Origin: Salinicola corii
Lineage (GTDB): Bacteria > Pseudomonadota > Gammaproteobacteria > Pseudomonadales > Halomonadaceae
Direction of reading: 5' to 3'
DNA: 64,000 nt
Assembly: GCF_008298015.1 (NCBI RefSeq)
Contig: NZ_VTPX01000001.1
Span: forward strand, 434,001 to 498,000
In this document: positions 54,264-63,706 of the stretch, piece by piece
Layout: each line of letters opens with the position of its first letter
Numbering within the stretch: position 1 is the first letter of the stretch
Made by a program: the position numbers and the translations under genes
Notes under the pieces: generated by a model
The model's input: only the letters and a program-made list of their open reading frames with translations
Databases searched by the model: none
Told to the model about the DNA's origin: nothing

Positions 54264-56960
54264 ATGAGCGATGTTGTCAGCAACATTGTCGATGCGGATC
54301 CTATTGAAACACGTGAATGGCTGGATGCTTTGTCATCGTTGACTCATTGTGAAGGCCAAGATCGGGCGCGTTTCATGATTCACCGGTTACTCGAGGCGGC
54401 CGACAAAAGCGGTGTGTCGTTCGAGGGCGGGTTCGTGACGCACCACCGTAACACTATCGCTCCTCATGAAGAGCCAGATTACCCTGGAGACTTGGCATTG
54501 GAGCGAAAGATTCGCTCGTCAGTCCGTTGGAATGGTGTGGCCATGGTGGTGCGTGCCAATGCGAAAGATAAGAGCCTCGGTGGCCATCTGGCCAGCTACA
54601 TGTCGAGTTGTACGCTCTACGAAGTCGGCTTCAACCACTTCTTCCGTGCCGCATCGGAAAGCTTTGCTGGCGATCTTATCTATTTCCAGGGCCACATTAC
54701 GCCGGGTATCTACGCACGCTCCTTCCTCGAGGGGCGTCTGACCGAGGACCAGATGGACTGCTTCCGGCAGGAGGTTGGGGGCAGGGGGCTGTCGTCTTAC
54801 CCACACCCCTACCTGATGCCGGATTATTGGCAGTTTTCGACGGTGTCGATGGGACTCGGGCCAATCCAGGCAATCTATCAGGCACGCCTGATGAAATACA
54901 TGGATAACCGCGGGCTGCAGCCACTCCAGCAACGCAAGGTCTGGGCTTTTCTTGGCGATGGTGAATGCGACGAGCCGGAAACGTTGGGTGCACTCAACGT
55001 GGCGAGCCGGGAGCGCCTGGATAACTTGATCTTCGTGATCAACTGTAATCTGCAGCGTCTCGACGGGCCGGTTCGCGGCAACGGTAGCGTGATGAGTGAG
55101 CTGGAGCGGACCTTTCGTGGCGCCGGCTGGAATGTGTTCAAGGTTGTCTGGGGTAGTGCCTGGGACCGCTTGCTGAACGACGATCACACCGGCCTTTTGC
55201 AGCGGCGCATGGACGAAGCCGTCGATGGCGAATACCAGAACTTCAAGGCACAAGGCGGGGCCTACACCCGCGAGCATTTCTTCGGCAAGTACGATGAGCT
55301 GGCGGAGCAGGTCGCCTCTCTGTCGGACGAGGAAATCCAGGGGCTCATCCGCGGCGGACACGATCCGGTGAAGGTCCATGCCGCCTATCGTGCCGCCATG
55401 GACGCTGACAATGGCCGGCCCACCGTGATTCTGGCGCATACCGTGAAGGGTTATGGCATGGGCAGCGAGCACGGTGAGGCGGATATGGAAGCTCATAACA
55501 TCAAGACCATGACGGCTGAGGGCTTGAGGCAGCTTCGCGACCGTTTTCAGGTACCGGTTACCGACGAGCAATTGCAGGACGGTGGCATGCCGTACTATCA
55601 GCCGGCGACGGACTCGCCCGAAATGCGCTATCTACAGGGATGTCGCGAGCGTCTGCATGGTTTTCAGCCCGCGCGGCGCACTAATCACGAGACGCTGCCG
55701 ATCCCCACGCTTGAGGACAAGCCATTCGCTGCTCAACTGAAAGGCACCGGTGAACGCGAGGTCTCGACCACCATGGCCTTCGTGCGTGTGCTGAGTGGCT
55801 TGACCAAATTCAAGCCATTGCGTGAGAGGATCGTGCCGATCGTTCCCGATGAGGCACGGACCTTCGGCATGGAGGGCATGTTTCGCCAGCTGGGTATCTA
55901 TTCGCCGGAAGGCCAGAAATACGAGCCGGCCGATGCCGGACAGATCATGTTCTATCGCGAAGACCGGACTGGTCAGATCCTCGAGGAAGGCATCACGGAG
56001 TCCGGCGCCATGTCGTCGTGGATTGCGGCGGCGACTGCACATGCGAACCACGGCACGATGTTGGTCCCCTTTTACGTCTTTTACGCGATGTTCGGCTTCC
56101 AGCGTGTCGGCGATCTCGCCTGGGCCGCCGGCGACATGATGTGCCGGGGCTTCATGGTAGGCGGCACGGCGGGGCGGACTACCATCAACGGTGAGGGGCT
56201 GCAGCACCAGGATGGCCATAGTCACCTGTTCGCTTCGGTCATTCCCAACTGCCGTACTTACGATCCTACTTATGCTCATGAAGTCGCGGTCATCGTGCGC
56301 CATGGCCTGCAGGAGATGTACGAGCGAGGCAAGGACATCTTCTTCTATTTGACGGTGATGAACGAGAACTACCCGCACCCGGCCATGCCCGACGACTGTG
56401 AAGAGGGCATCGTGCGTGGCATGTACCTGTTGCATCCAGGGGAAACCGACGATGGCAAGCCCAAGCCACGGGCTCAGTTGCTGGGTAGCGGCGCGATTCT
56501 TCGCGAGGTCGAGGCGGCGGCCGAGATACTTCGCGAGTCACATGGCGTGATCGCCGACGTGTGGAGTGTGACCAGCTTCAACGAGCTGCGTCGCGAGGCG
56601 CTTGACTATGATCGCCGGCGCTTTCTTGCTCCGGGCGAGCGTCAGGAGAGGCCTTGGGTAATGCGCCAGTTGGCCGATCGTCAAGGTCCTGTGGTCGCGG
56701 CCACCGATTCCATTCGTCTGTATGCCGATCAGATTCGTGCTTGGGTACCGAGTGACTTTCATGTTCTGGGCACCGATGGTTTCGGACGTTCCGACACGCG
56801 CGAGGCGCTGCGCCGCTTCTTCGAGGTAGACCGCTATCACGTAGTGACGATGGCGCTTTGGGCATTGGCCGAACGTGGTGAGATAGCGCCGCACGTCGTT
56901 TCCGATGCCATGACGCATTACGGCATCGATCCTGCCGCGCCTAACCCGCTTGATAATTGA
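54264..56960 (+). CDS. aceE: Pyruvate dehydrogenase E1 component (homodimeric)
   Basis: 898-residue thiamine-diphosphate enzyme that decarboxylates pyruvate and passes the acetyl group to E2. The TPP fold motif is GDGECDEPETLGAL with VINCNLQRLDGPVRGN about 30 residues on (about 230-285). DYWQFSTVSMGLGP and AGRTTINGEGLQHQDGHS are family landmarks. GAGG stands upstream of the ATG. Followed 61 bases later by aceF; no lpd is present in the cluster. It is slightly longer than E. coli AceE. Confidence 0.95.
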   Translation: MSDVVSNIVDADPIETREWLDALSSLTHCEGQDRARFMIHRLLEAADKSGVSFEGGFVTHHRNTIAPHEEPDYPGDLALERKIRSSVRWNGVAMVVRANAKDKSLGGHLASYMSSCTLYEVGFNHFFRAASESFAGDLIYFQGHITPGIYARSFLEGRLTEDQMDCFRQEVGGRGLSSYPHPYLMPDYWQFSTVSMGLGPIQAIYQARLMKYMDNRGLQPLQQRKVWAFLGDGECDEPETLGALNVASRERLDNLIFVINCNLQRLDGPVRGNGSVMSELERTFRGAGWNVFKVVWGSAWDRLLNDDHTGLLQRRMDEAVDGEYQNFKAQGGAYTREHFFGKYDELAEQVASLSDEEIQGLIRGGHDPVKVHAAYRAAMDADNGRPTVILAHTVKGYGMGSEHGEADMEAHNIKTMTAEGLRQLRDRFQVPVTDEQLQDGGMPYYQPATDSPEMRYLQGCRERLHGFQPARRTNHETLPIPTLEDKPFAAQLKGTGEREVSTTMAFVRVLSGLTKFKPLRERIVPIVPDEARTFGMEGMFRQLGIYSPEGQKYEPADAGQIMFYREDRTGQILEEGITESGAMSSWIAAATAHANHGTMLVPFYVFYAMFGFQRVGDLAWAAGDMMCRGFMVGGTAGRTTINGEGLQHQDGHSHLFASVIPNCRTYDPTYAHEVAVIVRHGLQEMYERGKDIFFYLTVMNENYPHPAMPDDCEEGIVRGMYLLHPGETDDGKPKPRAQLLGSGAILREVEAAAEILRESHGVIADVWSVTSFNELRREALDYDRRRFLAPGERQERPWVMRQLADRQGPVVAATDSIRLYADQIRAWVPSDFHVLGTDGFGRSDTREALRRFFEVDRYHVVTMALWALAERGEIAPHVVSDAMTHYGIDPAAPNPLDN

Positions 56961-57021
56961 AGCGTGACTGAGCATGAGCCCACGTGACGTGAAAGCGGAT
57001 TAAAGGACGAGGAGCACTACA

Positions 57022-58410
57022 GTGCGTAAGGCAATGATACGGGTACCGGACATCGGCGGCAGCGAGAACGTGCCAGTTATCGAACTGGCGATCAGCGAAG
57101 GCGACGAGATCGACGTGGAAGATACGTTGATCACGCTGGAATCCGACAAGGCCTCCATGGAAGTGCCCAGCCCCTACAAGGGCAAGATGGTCGAAGTCTC
57201 GGTCAAAGAAGGAGATAGCGTCTCCGAAGGAGACCTAATCGGTACCATGGAAGTTGCCGATGCAGGGGACGACGCGGAAGACGCCGACGAGACGCTAGCG
57301 GAAGGCGAGTCTGAGAGTGTCGCGCTGCCTGCGGAAGCCAAGAAGTCAGCCAAGAAAGCTAATGCCGGTCAGAAAGACGCCAGTCAGCAAACGACCAGCG
57401 CTACCAAGTCGGAGCCGTCTGCCAAGGAGCCTGCGGGCGAGCCGCGCCCCGAGGCACGCCACAAGCACGGCGACGACAAAACGGTGGGAGCTCATGTGCA
57501 TGCCGGCCCGGCGGTGCGCATGCTGGCGCGCGAGCTGGGCGTCGACCTGGCCCAAGTCACACCCACTGGGCCCAAGAATCGTGTGCTGAAGGAAGACGTG
57601 CAAGGCTACGTCAAAAACGCCCTTCAGCAGCGCGCCAGTGGTGCCGGAAGCTCGGCCGCGCCGAGTGGCGGTGCGGGTATCCCGGCGGTGCCGGACATCG
57701 ACTTCAGCCAGTTCGGCGAGGTCGAGGAAAAGCCCATAGGTCGCCTGATGAAAGCGGGCGCGGCCAACCTGCATCGCAGTTGGCTCAACGTACCGCACGT
57801 GACTCAGTTCGACGAGGCGGACATCACCGAGCTCGAAGCCTTCCGCAAGTCGATGGAGGACGAGGCCGCCAAGCAGAATGCCAAGCTCACGCCGCTGCCG
57901 TTCATGATCAAGGCCTGTGCTTACGCCTTGCAGAAGTTCCCGCAGTTCAACGTCAGCTTGAAGAGCGACGGTGAAACGCTGGTGCAGAAGCACTACGTGC
58001 ACATCGGTATCGCCGTGGACACGCCGGACGGGTTGATGGTGCCGGTGATCCGCAACGCCGACCAGAAATCGTTGATCGACCTGGCCAAGGAATCGGTCGA
58101 ACTAGCCGGCAAGGCGCAGTCGAAGAAGCTCAAGCGCGAGGAGATGAGCGGTGGTTGCTTCACCATCTCCAGCCTGGGTTCCATCGGCGGCACCGCCTTC
58201 ACGCCCATCGTCAACGCCCCGGAAGTCGCCATCCTCGGCGTTTCCAAGGTGCAGACGAAACCGGTGTGGGGCGGCGCCGAGTTTGCCCCAAGGCTGATGA
58301 TGCCGCTGTCGTTGTCCTACGATCACCGAGCGGTCAACGGTGCCGACGCGGCTCGCTTCACGGCCTTTTTGGCCCGGGCTCTGAGCGATATAAGAACGCT
58401 TTTGCTGTGA
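57022..58410 (+). CDS. aceF: Pyruvate dehydrogenase E2 (dihydrolipoamide acetyltransferase)
   Basis: 462-residue E2 with one lipoyl domain (about 4-80, lipoyl Lys43 in ESDKASM), an acidic/Ala-rich linker (about 82-150), a peripheral subunit-binding domain (AGPAVRMLARELGVDLAQV, about 163-200) and the catalytic domain ending in SYDHRAVNGADAARF with His435. Asn replaces the Asp of E. coli AceF in the HRxxDG motif, as in some related E2p. GTG start with AGGAG eight bases upstream. The single lipoyl domain is fewer than the two or three common in gammaproteobacteria. Confidence 0.94.
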   Translation: MRKAMIRVPDIGGSENVPVIELAISEGDEIDVEDTLITLESDKASMEVPSPYKGKMVEVSVKEGDSVSEGDLIGTMEVADAGDDAEDADETLAEGESESVALPAEAKKSAKKANAGQKDASQQTTSATKSEPSAKEPAGEPRPEARHKHGDDKTVGAHVHAGPAVRMLARELGVDLAQVTPTGPKNRVLKEDVQGYVKNALQQRASGAGSSAAPSGGAGIPAVPDIDFSQFGEVEEKPIGRLMKAGAANLHRSWLNVPHVTQFDEADITELEAFRKSMEDEAAKQNAKLTPLPFMIKACAYALQKFPQFNVSLKSDGETLVQKHYVHIGIAVDTPDGLMVPVIRNADQKSLIDLAKESVELAGKAQSKKLKREEMSGGCFTISSLGSIGGTAFTPIVNAPEVAILGVSKVQTKPVWGGAEFAPRLMMPLSLSYDHRAVNGADAARFTAFLARALSDIRTLLL

Positions 58411-58490
58411 CTTCGTCTCTTGTTTCCCAGGACTAGCTCATCCCAGACAGTTGTTGAACAAACAACCTCCCGTTGGCAGTGTGTCTAGCG

Positions 58491-58620
58491 TGCTTGACGG
58501 GGTGCCGGGCGACCGGCTGAGAGATGCAGGTCCGTGAGCCGGACTAGCGCATTAACCCGTTGAACCTGATCCGGCGAATGCCTGCGCGTGCAGGCGGGTA
58601 CTGGCGTAGGGAATCAAGCG
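58491..58620 (+). ncRNA. TPP riboswitch (THI element)
   Basis: The aptamer core is unmistakable: ACGGGGTGCC, GGCTGAGAGATGC, ACCCGTTGAACCTGATC and GCGTAGGGAA in order. The closing stem pairs GCTTGA (58492-58497) with TCAAGC (58614-58619). The loop normally formed by about six bases after CCGG carries an extra hairpin, GCCTGC-GCGT-GCAGGC at 58580-58595. It lies between aceF and tenA and should turn off tenA when thiamine pyrophosphate is plentiful. The expression platform (58621-58690) is not resolved. Confidence 0.95.
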
Positions 58621-58694
58621 GGCCTGTGACAACACATCTGCCTGTCCCTTGTGGCCTGCCTCCTGATCCTACTTGCCAACGACCGGAGACGATC

Positions 58695-59369
58695 ATGGCC
58701 TACAGTTTCGACGATCTCAAAAACGCGTGCGCGGCCGACTGGCAGGCGTATATCCAGCACGATTTCGTGCGCCGTCTAGGCACCGGTACGCTCGAGCCGG
58801 GCGCTTTTCGCTATTATCTCCAGCAGGACTATCTGTTTCTTCAGCATTTCGCGCGGGCGTATGCGCTGGCGATCTATAAAAGCCGCAACATGGCGGATCT
58901 GCGCCAAGCCTTTGACGGTCTCAAGGCCATCGTCGATACCGAGCTGACGCTGCATGTCGACTACTGCCGGCAATGGGGCATCAGTGACCATGACTTGGCT
59001 CGATTACCAGAAGACCGGGCCACCATGGCCTACACGCGCTATGTGCTCGATGCCGGCAATCGGGGTGATTTACTCGATATGCACGTGGCGCTTGCCCCGT
59101 GCCTGGTGGGCTACGGCGAAATCGCCAATATGCTCAACAGCGAGTCCACGACGGTACGCGCCGATAACCCTTACGATGCCTGGATCGCGATATACGAAAG
59201 CGATGCATTCCAAAGCGCCATGCACAGTGAAATCGAATGGCTAGACGAACGACTGGCCGGTGTGACCGAGCAGCGCTTTGAAGAACTCGTGGGTATTTTT
59301 CGAGACGCAACCCTTCTTGAGATCGACTTTTGGCAAATGGGGCTCGACTGGCGATCTCGTAGTCAGTGA
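58695..59369 (+). CDS. tenA: Aminopyrimidine aminohydrolase / thiaminase II
   Basis: 224-residue enzyme of thiamine salvage, releasing the pyrimidine from degraded thiamine. The ATG at 58695 has GGAG seven bases before it; the longer open frame runs back through the riboswitch and is not coding. Asp45 (QQDYLFL), Cys136 (ALAPCLVGY) and the C-terminal LEIDFWQM with the catalytic Glu are the expected site. No other thi gene is near. The riboswitch upstream supports the assignment. Confidence 0.95.
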   Translation: MAYSFDDLKNACAADWQAYIQHDFVRRLGTGTLEPGAFRYYLQQDYLFLQHFARAYALAIYKSRNMADLRQAFDGLKAIVDTELTLHVDYCRQWGISDHDLARLPEDRATMAYTRYVLDAGNRGDLLDMHVALAPCLVGYGEIANMLNSESTTVRADNPYDAWIAIYESDAFQSAMHSEIEWLDERLAGVTEQRFEELVGIFRDATLLEIDFWQMGLDWRSRSQ

Positions 59370-59494
59370 TCAGGCAAGGCTGCGTCATGCATCTGCCGGT
59401 CGATACGCTACTTGCCCTGCGCTGAGATATCGCCAAGCCTGCGTTTCATTCCGCTCGCGGATCTATTCAGCGTTTCCTCGGGAGTCAGATGCTC

Positions 59495-60385
59495 TCAATC
59501 GGCACGAAAGTGCTCTATGAAGGCGCGTAGCAAGCCGAAATCTTGTATCTGTTTGGGAAAATAAAGAAAGAATCCCGGCCGGGTCGGAGTATATTCGGCC
59601 AATACTTGGATCAATGTACCGCGTTGCAATTCGTCTTGGACGCCTCGCTTCAATGACCAACCGATGCCCAAGCCTTGGGCCGCCGCATCCACTACGCTCC
59701 GGAAGTCATTGAAAATCAGCGTGCCGCGCGGCGTCATCGTGAACTCTCTCAGGGCGTCGAAGAACTGCCAATCGGCGACCTTCCCGGAACTGGGTTGCCG
59801 ATAGCGAATGCAGGGGTGGTGCAGAAGGTCTTCCGGTGTGTGTGGGGTCCCATGTCGATGAAGATACTCTGGAGCTGCGACGTAGGCTGTTTCTTCAGCC
59901 GCCGATAAGCGAATGGCGACCATATTGTCCTGCAAATGGTCACCCAGGCGGATGCCCGCATGAAAGCCATTGGCGATGACGTCAGTCAGCCCTTCCTCTA
60001 TCGTCAGATCGAGCTCAATACCTGGATAGGCTGAATGAAAAGCGGCGATTTTGGGGGCCATGATCAGTTGCCAAGCGCGAAAGGGCAAGGTGATCCTCAA
60101 GCGCCCGGAGCGTGCCTTTGCTGCATTGCGAGTATTTTCCAGTGTCTCTCCGAGGGCGCCCAACAGATGGCTGCTGCCTTCGTACAGAGCTCGCCCCGCT
60201 TGGGTAAGTGCGACCGAGCGCGTGCTGCGAGCGAATAGCGGCACGCCGAGGCGTGTCTCGAAAGCCTTCAACTGGTGCGACACTGCGGGTGGATTGACAC
60301 CAAGGACGCGTGCCGCCGCGCGTAGCGACCCTTGATCAGCGATGGTGACGAACGTTTGTAACGCGTGGAGGTCGTTGCGGTCCAT
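59495..60385 (-). CDS. LysR-family regulator divergent from an EamA exporter
   Basis: 296-residue regulator with the helix-turn-helix DQGSLRAAARVLGVNPPAVSH and a standard ligand-binding domain (LRITLPFRAWQLIMAPKIAAF). There is no clear Shine-Dalgarno before the ATG at 60385. Divergent by 97 bases from the EamA gene, which it probably controls. Confidence 0.9.
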   Translation of the reverse strand: MDRNDLHALQTFVTIADQGSLRAAARVLGVNPPAVSHQLKAFETRLGVPLFARSTRSVALTQAGRALYEGSSHLLGALGETLENTRNAAKARSGRLRITLPFRAWQLIMAPKIAAFHSAYPGIELDLTIEEGLTDVIANGFHAGIRLGDHLQDNMVAIRLSAAEETAYVAAPEYLHRHGTPHTPEDLLHHPCIRYRQPSSGKVADWQFFDALREFTMTPRGTLIFNDFRSVVDAAAQGLGIGWSLKRGVQDELQRGTLIQVLAEYTPTRPGFFLYFPKQIQDFGLLRAFIEHFRAD

Positions 60386-60482
60386 TGTTCGATTTTATGA
60401 AACTTTGTGGGTGTATTATGCTCACTATACGAAATTATACTCGCTTGGAACACTAGGGCTCCCTGAAGATAGGAGTCCTAGC

Positions 60483-61424
60483 ATGTTTAGCGTAACAAGT
60501 CGTGATACTTCGACCATGGCGGGCGTCGGTACTATTCTTGCCACTGTCTTCGCCATGGCCCTGGCTGATGCCTTCGTAAAATATGCCAGTGCCGACATGT
60601 CGCTGTGGCAGATATACGTCTTGCGATCATTGCTGGTTGTACCGTTGCTCGCGCTGTTGGTTGGTATGCGCGTTCGAGTTCCAAGGCTTGGCTGGGTCAT
60701 GTTGCGCAGCCTGTCGCTCGCCTTGATGTATCTGGGCATCTACGGCGCTCTGCCGAAGCTGGACCTATCTGTCGTGGCGGCTTCTTTGTATACCGCGCCG
60801 CTCTTTATCACCCTGTTGTCGGCGACCTTCCTTCGCGAGACTATCAACCTACGGCATTGGATAGCGATTCTGATGGGGTTTCTGGGTGTCCTGTTGGTCG
60901 TAAAGCCTGGCGTCTCGGGTTTTACGCCCTATGCGTTAATTCCCGTCGGCGCGGCGTTTCTTTATGCGATTGCTGCGGTCCTGACCCGAGCAAAATGCGA
61001 TGATGTCGAAGCCCCCGTTCTAGCCTTCTGGTTGAATTTAACACTACTGGTTTTTGGGGTGAGCGCTAGCCTTTTCATTGTCTTGCTACAGACGGGGGAG
61101 AGTCATTCTTATCCCTTCCTCTTGGGTTACTGGAGTCAAATGCACAGTGGTGACTGGGTGGTAATCGGTATACTGGCCGCTCTCATGCTCGTCATCAGTA
61201 TTGGCTTGGCCAGGGCCTATCAGTCGCCTCGGACGCATGTGATCGCGACGTTCGATTATGCGTTCTTAATATTCGCGGCGTTCTGGGGATTCATTTTCTT
61301 TGGTGAAGTCCCCGATCTTTGGACGGTGGCGGGCATCGTGTTGATAGCTTCCGCCGGGATGATCGTGCTGCGTGCAGGTGTGATCGCGGTCGAAGCAAAG
61401 GAACCACATCGCCATGGGACCTGA
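60483..61424 (+). CDS. EamA/DMT-family transporter
   Basis: 313-residue membrane protein with about ten helices in two EamA repeats (about 15-145 and 165-300). The ATG at 60483 has AGGAG nine bases upstream; the frame opens earlier. YGALPKLDLSVVAASLYTAP and RAYQSPRTHVIATFDYAFLIFAAFWG are typical of the family. Likely a metabolite or amine exporter; substrate unknown. Divergent from a LysR gene. Confidence 0.9.
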   Translation: MFSVTSRDTSTMAGVGTILATVFAMALADAFVKYASADMSLWQIYVLRSLLVVPLLALLVGMRVRVPRLGWVMLRSLSLALMYLGIYGALPKLDLSVVAASLYTAPLFITLLSATFLRETINLRHWIAILMGFLGVLLVVKPGVSGFTPYALIPVGAAFLYAIAAVLTRAKCDDVEAPVLAFWLNLTLLVFGVSASLFIVLLQTGESHSYPFLLGYWSQMHSGDWVVIGILAALMLVISIGLARAYQSPRTHVIATFDYAFLIFAAFWGFIFFGEVPDLWTVAGIVLIASAGMIVLRAGVIAVEAKEPHRHGT

Positions 61425-61775
61425 ATTCAAGCAATAAGCGGTCCGTACGATAGATGAAGATGTAAGCCACGAGCCCCTGCTGCCTTGGAGGCCATTGACG
61501 CTTGATGATATTTGCTACGTATTCATTCTCAGCTTCAACTAGTCAGCGCGCCGAGCACCACGAAAACGGCGGCTAGCGCTGTCACGGCCGAAAAGCCGCC
61601 GATGGAGTAGACAGGGCCCATCATCACGGATGCGGCCCCGCAGGTGATGACTATCGGCCTCCTGCGCGTTTGTCTTGATCGAAATGGAGTGAATTCTCTA
61701 GGCCAGTTGCTGAAGTTGTTAGAAAGGAATTCAGAAGTTTTCTAGCTCAATTTCGTGCAGAATTGACGCACAAAT
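61425..61775. other. Gap with degraded coding remains
   Basis: 351 bases without an intact gene. The central part on the minus strand still reads as the tail of a membrane transporter (listed separately). The outer parts hold no recognised feature. The AT-rich stretch next to the quinone reductase gene has no clear terminator. Confidence 0.45.
61535..61653 (-). pseudogene. C-terminal remnant of an MFS transporter
   Basis: On the minus strand a frame ending in TGA at 61535-61537 reads IVITCGAASVMMGPVYS and then IGGFSAVTALAAVFVVLGALTS, the look of the last membrane helix and tail of a major facilitator. No start codon or earlier helices are present and the frame loses membrane character upstream of about 61653. 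It resembles in layout the tail of the MFS gene at the right edge. A short chance hydrophobic frame is the alternative. Confidence 0.4.
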
Positions 61776-62780
61776 TTACGGAGTTAAAACGATTTTTCCA
61801 AACTGCGTATTTGATTCCATATAGTCGTGTGCGCTCGCAATGTCGCAAAGTTTGAATTTACTTTTGTCAATAATTGGTGAAATCCTTCCCTCTGATATCT
61901 GCTTGAGAAGCCAAGCCTTACCTTCTTTACGGGCCGTAGGCGTCTGAAACATCTCCGGAGCGGCGTCGTAAGCCCGGATCGTGAGCTGGCGCAGAAGCGC
62001 GGTGCGCAGCGGGTAGGGCGTGGGAGCTGGCGAAAGTAGGCCGTATTCGAAGATCGTCCCGCCAATTGCCGCAGCTCTAGCGAGCGACTCGAGCCCGGGG
62101 CCTGCTACTGGATCGTAGATTAGGCGCGCGCCTTTGCCTTCGGTGAGCTCGACAATACGCTCCACCAGGTCTTCTTCCGAGGTGACGATGACGTGGTCGG
62201 CGCCGGCGGCGAGCAACGTCCCCTTTTTATCGGCTTTGCGCGTCGTAGCAATCGCTTGTGCACCGATAGTATTGACGATCTGGATCGCTGCAAGTCCAGT
62301 GCTGCTGCTGGCAGCGGTGATCAGTACGGTATCGTTCTTATCCAGATGGCCGATTCGTACCAGCGAACCATAGGCAGTCAGGTATGGGGCCCAAATCGCC
62401 GTGCCCTGTTCGTAGCTCAAAGTGTCTGGAATCTCCGACAGCGCGTGGACCGGCAAGATCGCCACATCACCGTAGGCGCCATACATATTGGGCGAGAAAC
62501 TGGGCATGTTGCTGACCCGTTTGCCCAGCCAGTTGGACTCGACGTCAGGGCCGATCGCTTCGACATCGCCAGCGGCCTCGAATCCGATCTGCGCGGGCAG
62601 GTCGGGCTGTATCAGATAGCTGCCCTCGCGCCACATCACCTCAGCGCGGTTTAGTCCGATCGCTTTGACACGGATGCGCACTTCCCCGGCGGCCGGTTCT
62701 GGCAATGGCACAGTCTCCACCTTGAGCACGTCGGAGGGGCCGGTTTCGTGGAAACGAACGATCCTCACGGTTACTGACAT
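61776..62780 (-). CDS. Zinc-independent quinone oxidoreductase (medium-chain dehydrogenase family)
   Basis: 334-residue NADPH-dependent enzyme. The N-terminal GroES-like part (VRFHETGPSDVLKVETVPLP) and nucleotide-binding part (VLITAASSSTGLAAIQIVN, about 152-170) are standard, and the zinc-binding cysteines of alcohol dehydrogenases are absent. The usual AxxGGxG motif is replaced by AASSSTG, a variant seen in a subgroup. GAGGTA precedes the ATG. Downstream of the alpha/beta hydrolase in the same direction (82 bases apart). Confidence 0.9.
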   Translation of the reverse strand: MSVTVRIVRFHETGPSDVLKVETVPLPEPAAGEVRIRVKAIGLNRAEVMWREGSYLIQPDLPAQIGFEAAGDVEAIGPDVESNWLGKRVSNMPSFSPNMYGAYGDVAILPVHALSEIPDTLSYEQGTAIWAPYLTAYGSLVRIGHLDKNDTVLITAASSSTGLAAIQIVNTIGAQAIATTRKADKKGTLLAAGADHVIVTSEEDLVERIVELTEGKGARLIYDPVAGPGLESLARAAAIGGTIFEYGLLSPAPTPYPLRTALLRQLTIRAYDAAPEMFQTPTARKEGKAWLLKQISEGRISPIIDKSKFKLCDIASAHDYMESNTQFGKIVLTP

Positions 62781-62862
62781 CGCAGTCTACCTCGCAATTT
62801 ACAATTTAATGTCTGGTTTGGGGAATAGCTCAATCTGTTCTCAACAATAAGAAGACATTGAA

Positions 62863-63600
62863 TCAAGCCATCTTTTTATTTCCGTGCGCCCAGTGATCTT
62901 CCAAAGCCGCCGCGATCGCTTGAGGACATTGAATGGGCGTGAAATGGCCGCACTCGAGCTTCAAGATGTCAGGTGCGTCAATCGCTTTTTGCAGACGATC
63001 TGCATACTCGACCGGCGTGGTCGAATCGTGCTGGCCCCAAAAGATGAGCGATGGTGCGCTCATTTCGGTCAGCCTCGGCTCCCATTCCGCGCCCACATTA
63101 ACCGCGGACCGGTAGAGCTGGAGGATGCAATGTTTCATGGTGTCGTCGATGCGCGCGACCGTGGCTCGGGCTTCATCGATCGGCACGCCGAATGCTTCGA
63201 GCTGGCGGCTGAACGACTCGATATCCAGCGATCGCATCCAGCGTTCGCCGACTCCAGGCGTCTGCCATATGTGCGCAAATTCGTGCCATTCATAAGCGGC
63301 ACTGACTGGCCCGCTCCCGCCGGCCCAGGTCCGCACCAGATCGGGCCGCAGTGAGGCTACGCGCAACGTGAGGATACAGCCCCAATCGTGGCCGACGAGA
63401 TCAACCGGCTCGCCGATCCTTTCAAGCCGATCGATCAGCCAATCGACGTATTCCTCTTTCGTCGCCTGAAACGACGGGGGCACCGGGCTATCGAAGCCGG
63501 GAAGGGCGAGGGCGATAGAATCCGAACGCTTCAAATGGCGTTGAACGCCCTTCCAAATCCGAAACGTATCGGCAACGCCGTGAACGAATACGGCTGTCAT
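62863..63600 (-). CDS. Alpha/beta-fold hydrolase with aspartate nucleophile
   Basis: 245-residue hydrolase. The nucleophile elbow is VGHDWG with Asp72, not Ser, as in epoxide hydrolases and haloalkane dehalogenases; His219 (LECGHFTP) is the base. HGVADTFRIWKGVQ supplies the oxyanion region. AGGAG precedes the ATG at 63600. It may be transcribed with the quinone reductase gene and the MFS gene. Substrate unknown; the asp-type elbow suggests an ether, epoxide or halide bond rather than an ester. Confidence 0.85.
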   Translation of the reverse strand: MTAVFVHGVADTFRIWKGVQRHLKRSDSIALALPGFDSPVPPSFQATKEEYVDWLIDRLERIGEPVDLVGHDWGCILTLRVASLRPDLVRTWAGGSGPVSAAYEWHEFAHIWQTPGVGERWMRSLDIESFSRQLEAFGVPIDEARATVARIDDTMKHCILQLYRSAVNVGAEWEPRLTEMSAPSLIFWGQHDSTTPVEYADRLQKAIDAPDILKLECGHFTPIQCPQAIAAALEDHWAHGNKKMA

Positions 63601-63706
63601 GAGGTTTCTCCTAGTTCGTGGACTCTCTTAATGGTCCGGTTGTTGCCTTGCTGCGTTGTGCACGAGTCCCGATGCGTGCCGCCACCGGTCTTTCGACGCG
63701 CGGCAT

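Noticed and set aside
58441-58475. GTTGTT/AACAAC hairpin after aceF as a terminator
   Set aside because: Only six base pairs, AT-rich and no T run; termination here is unsupported.
58560-58694. Extended tenA start through the riboswitch
   Set aside because: The region is the TPP aptamer; a good ribosome site and family start are at 58695.
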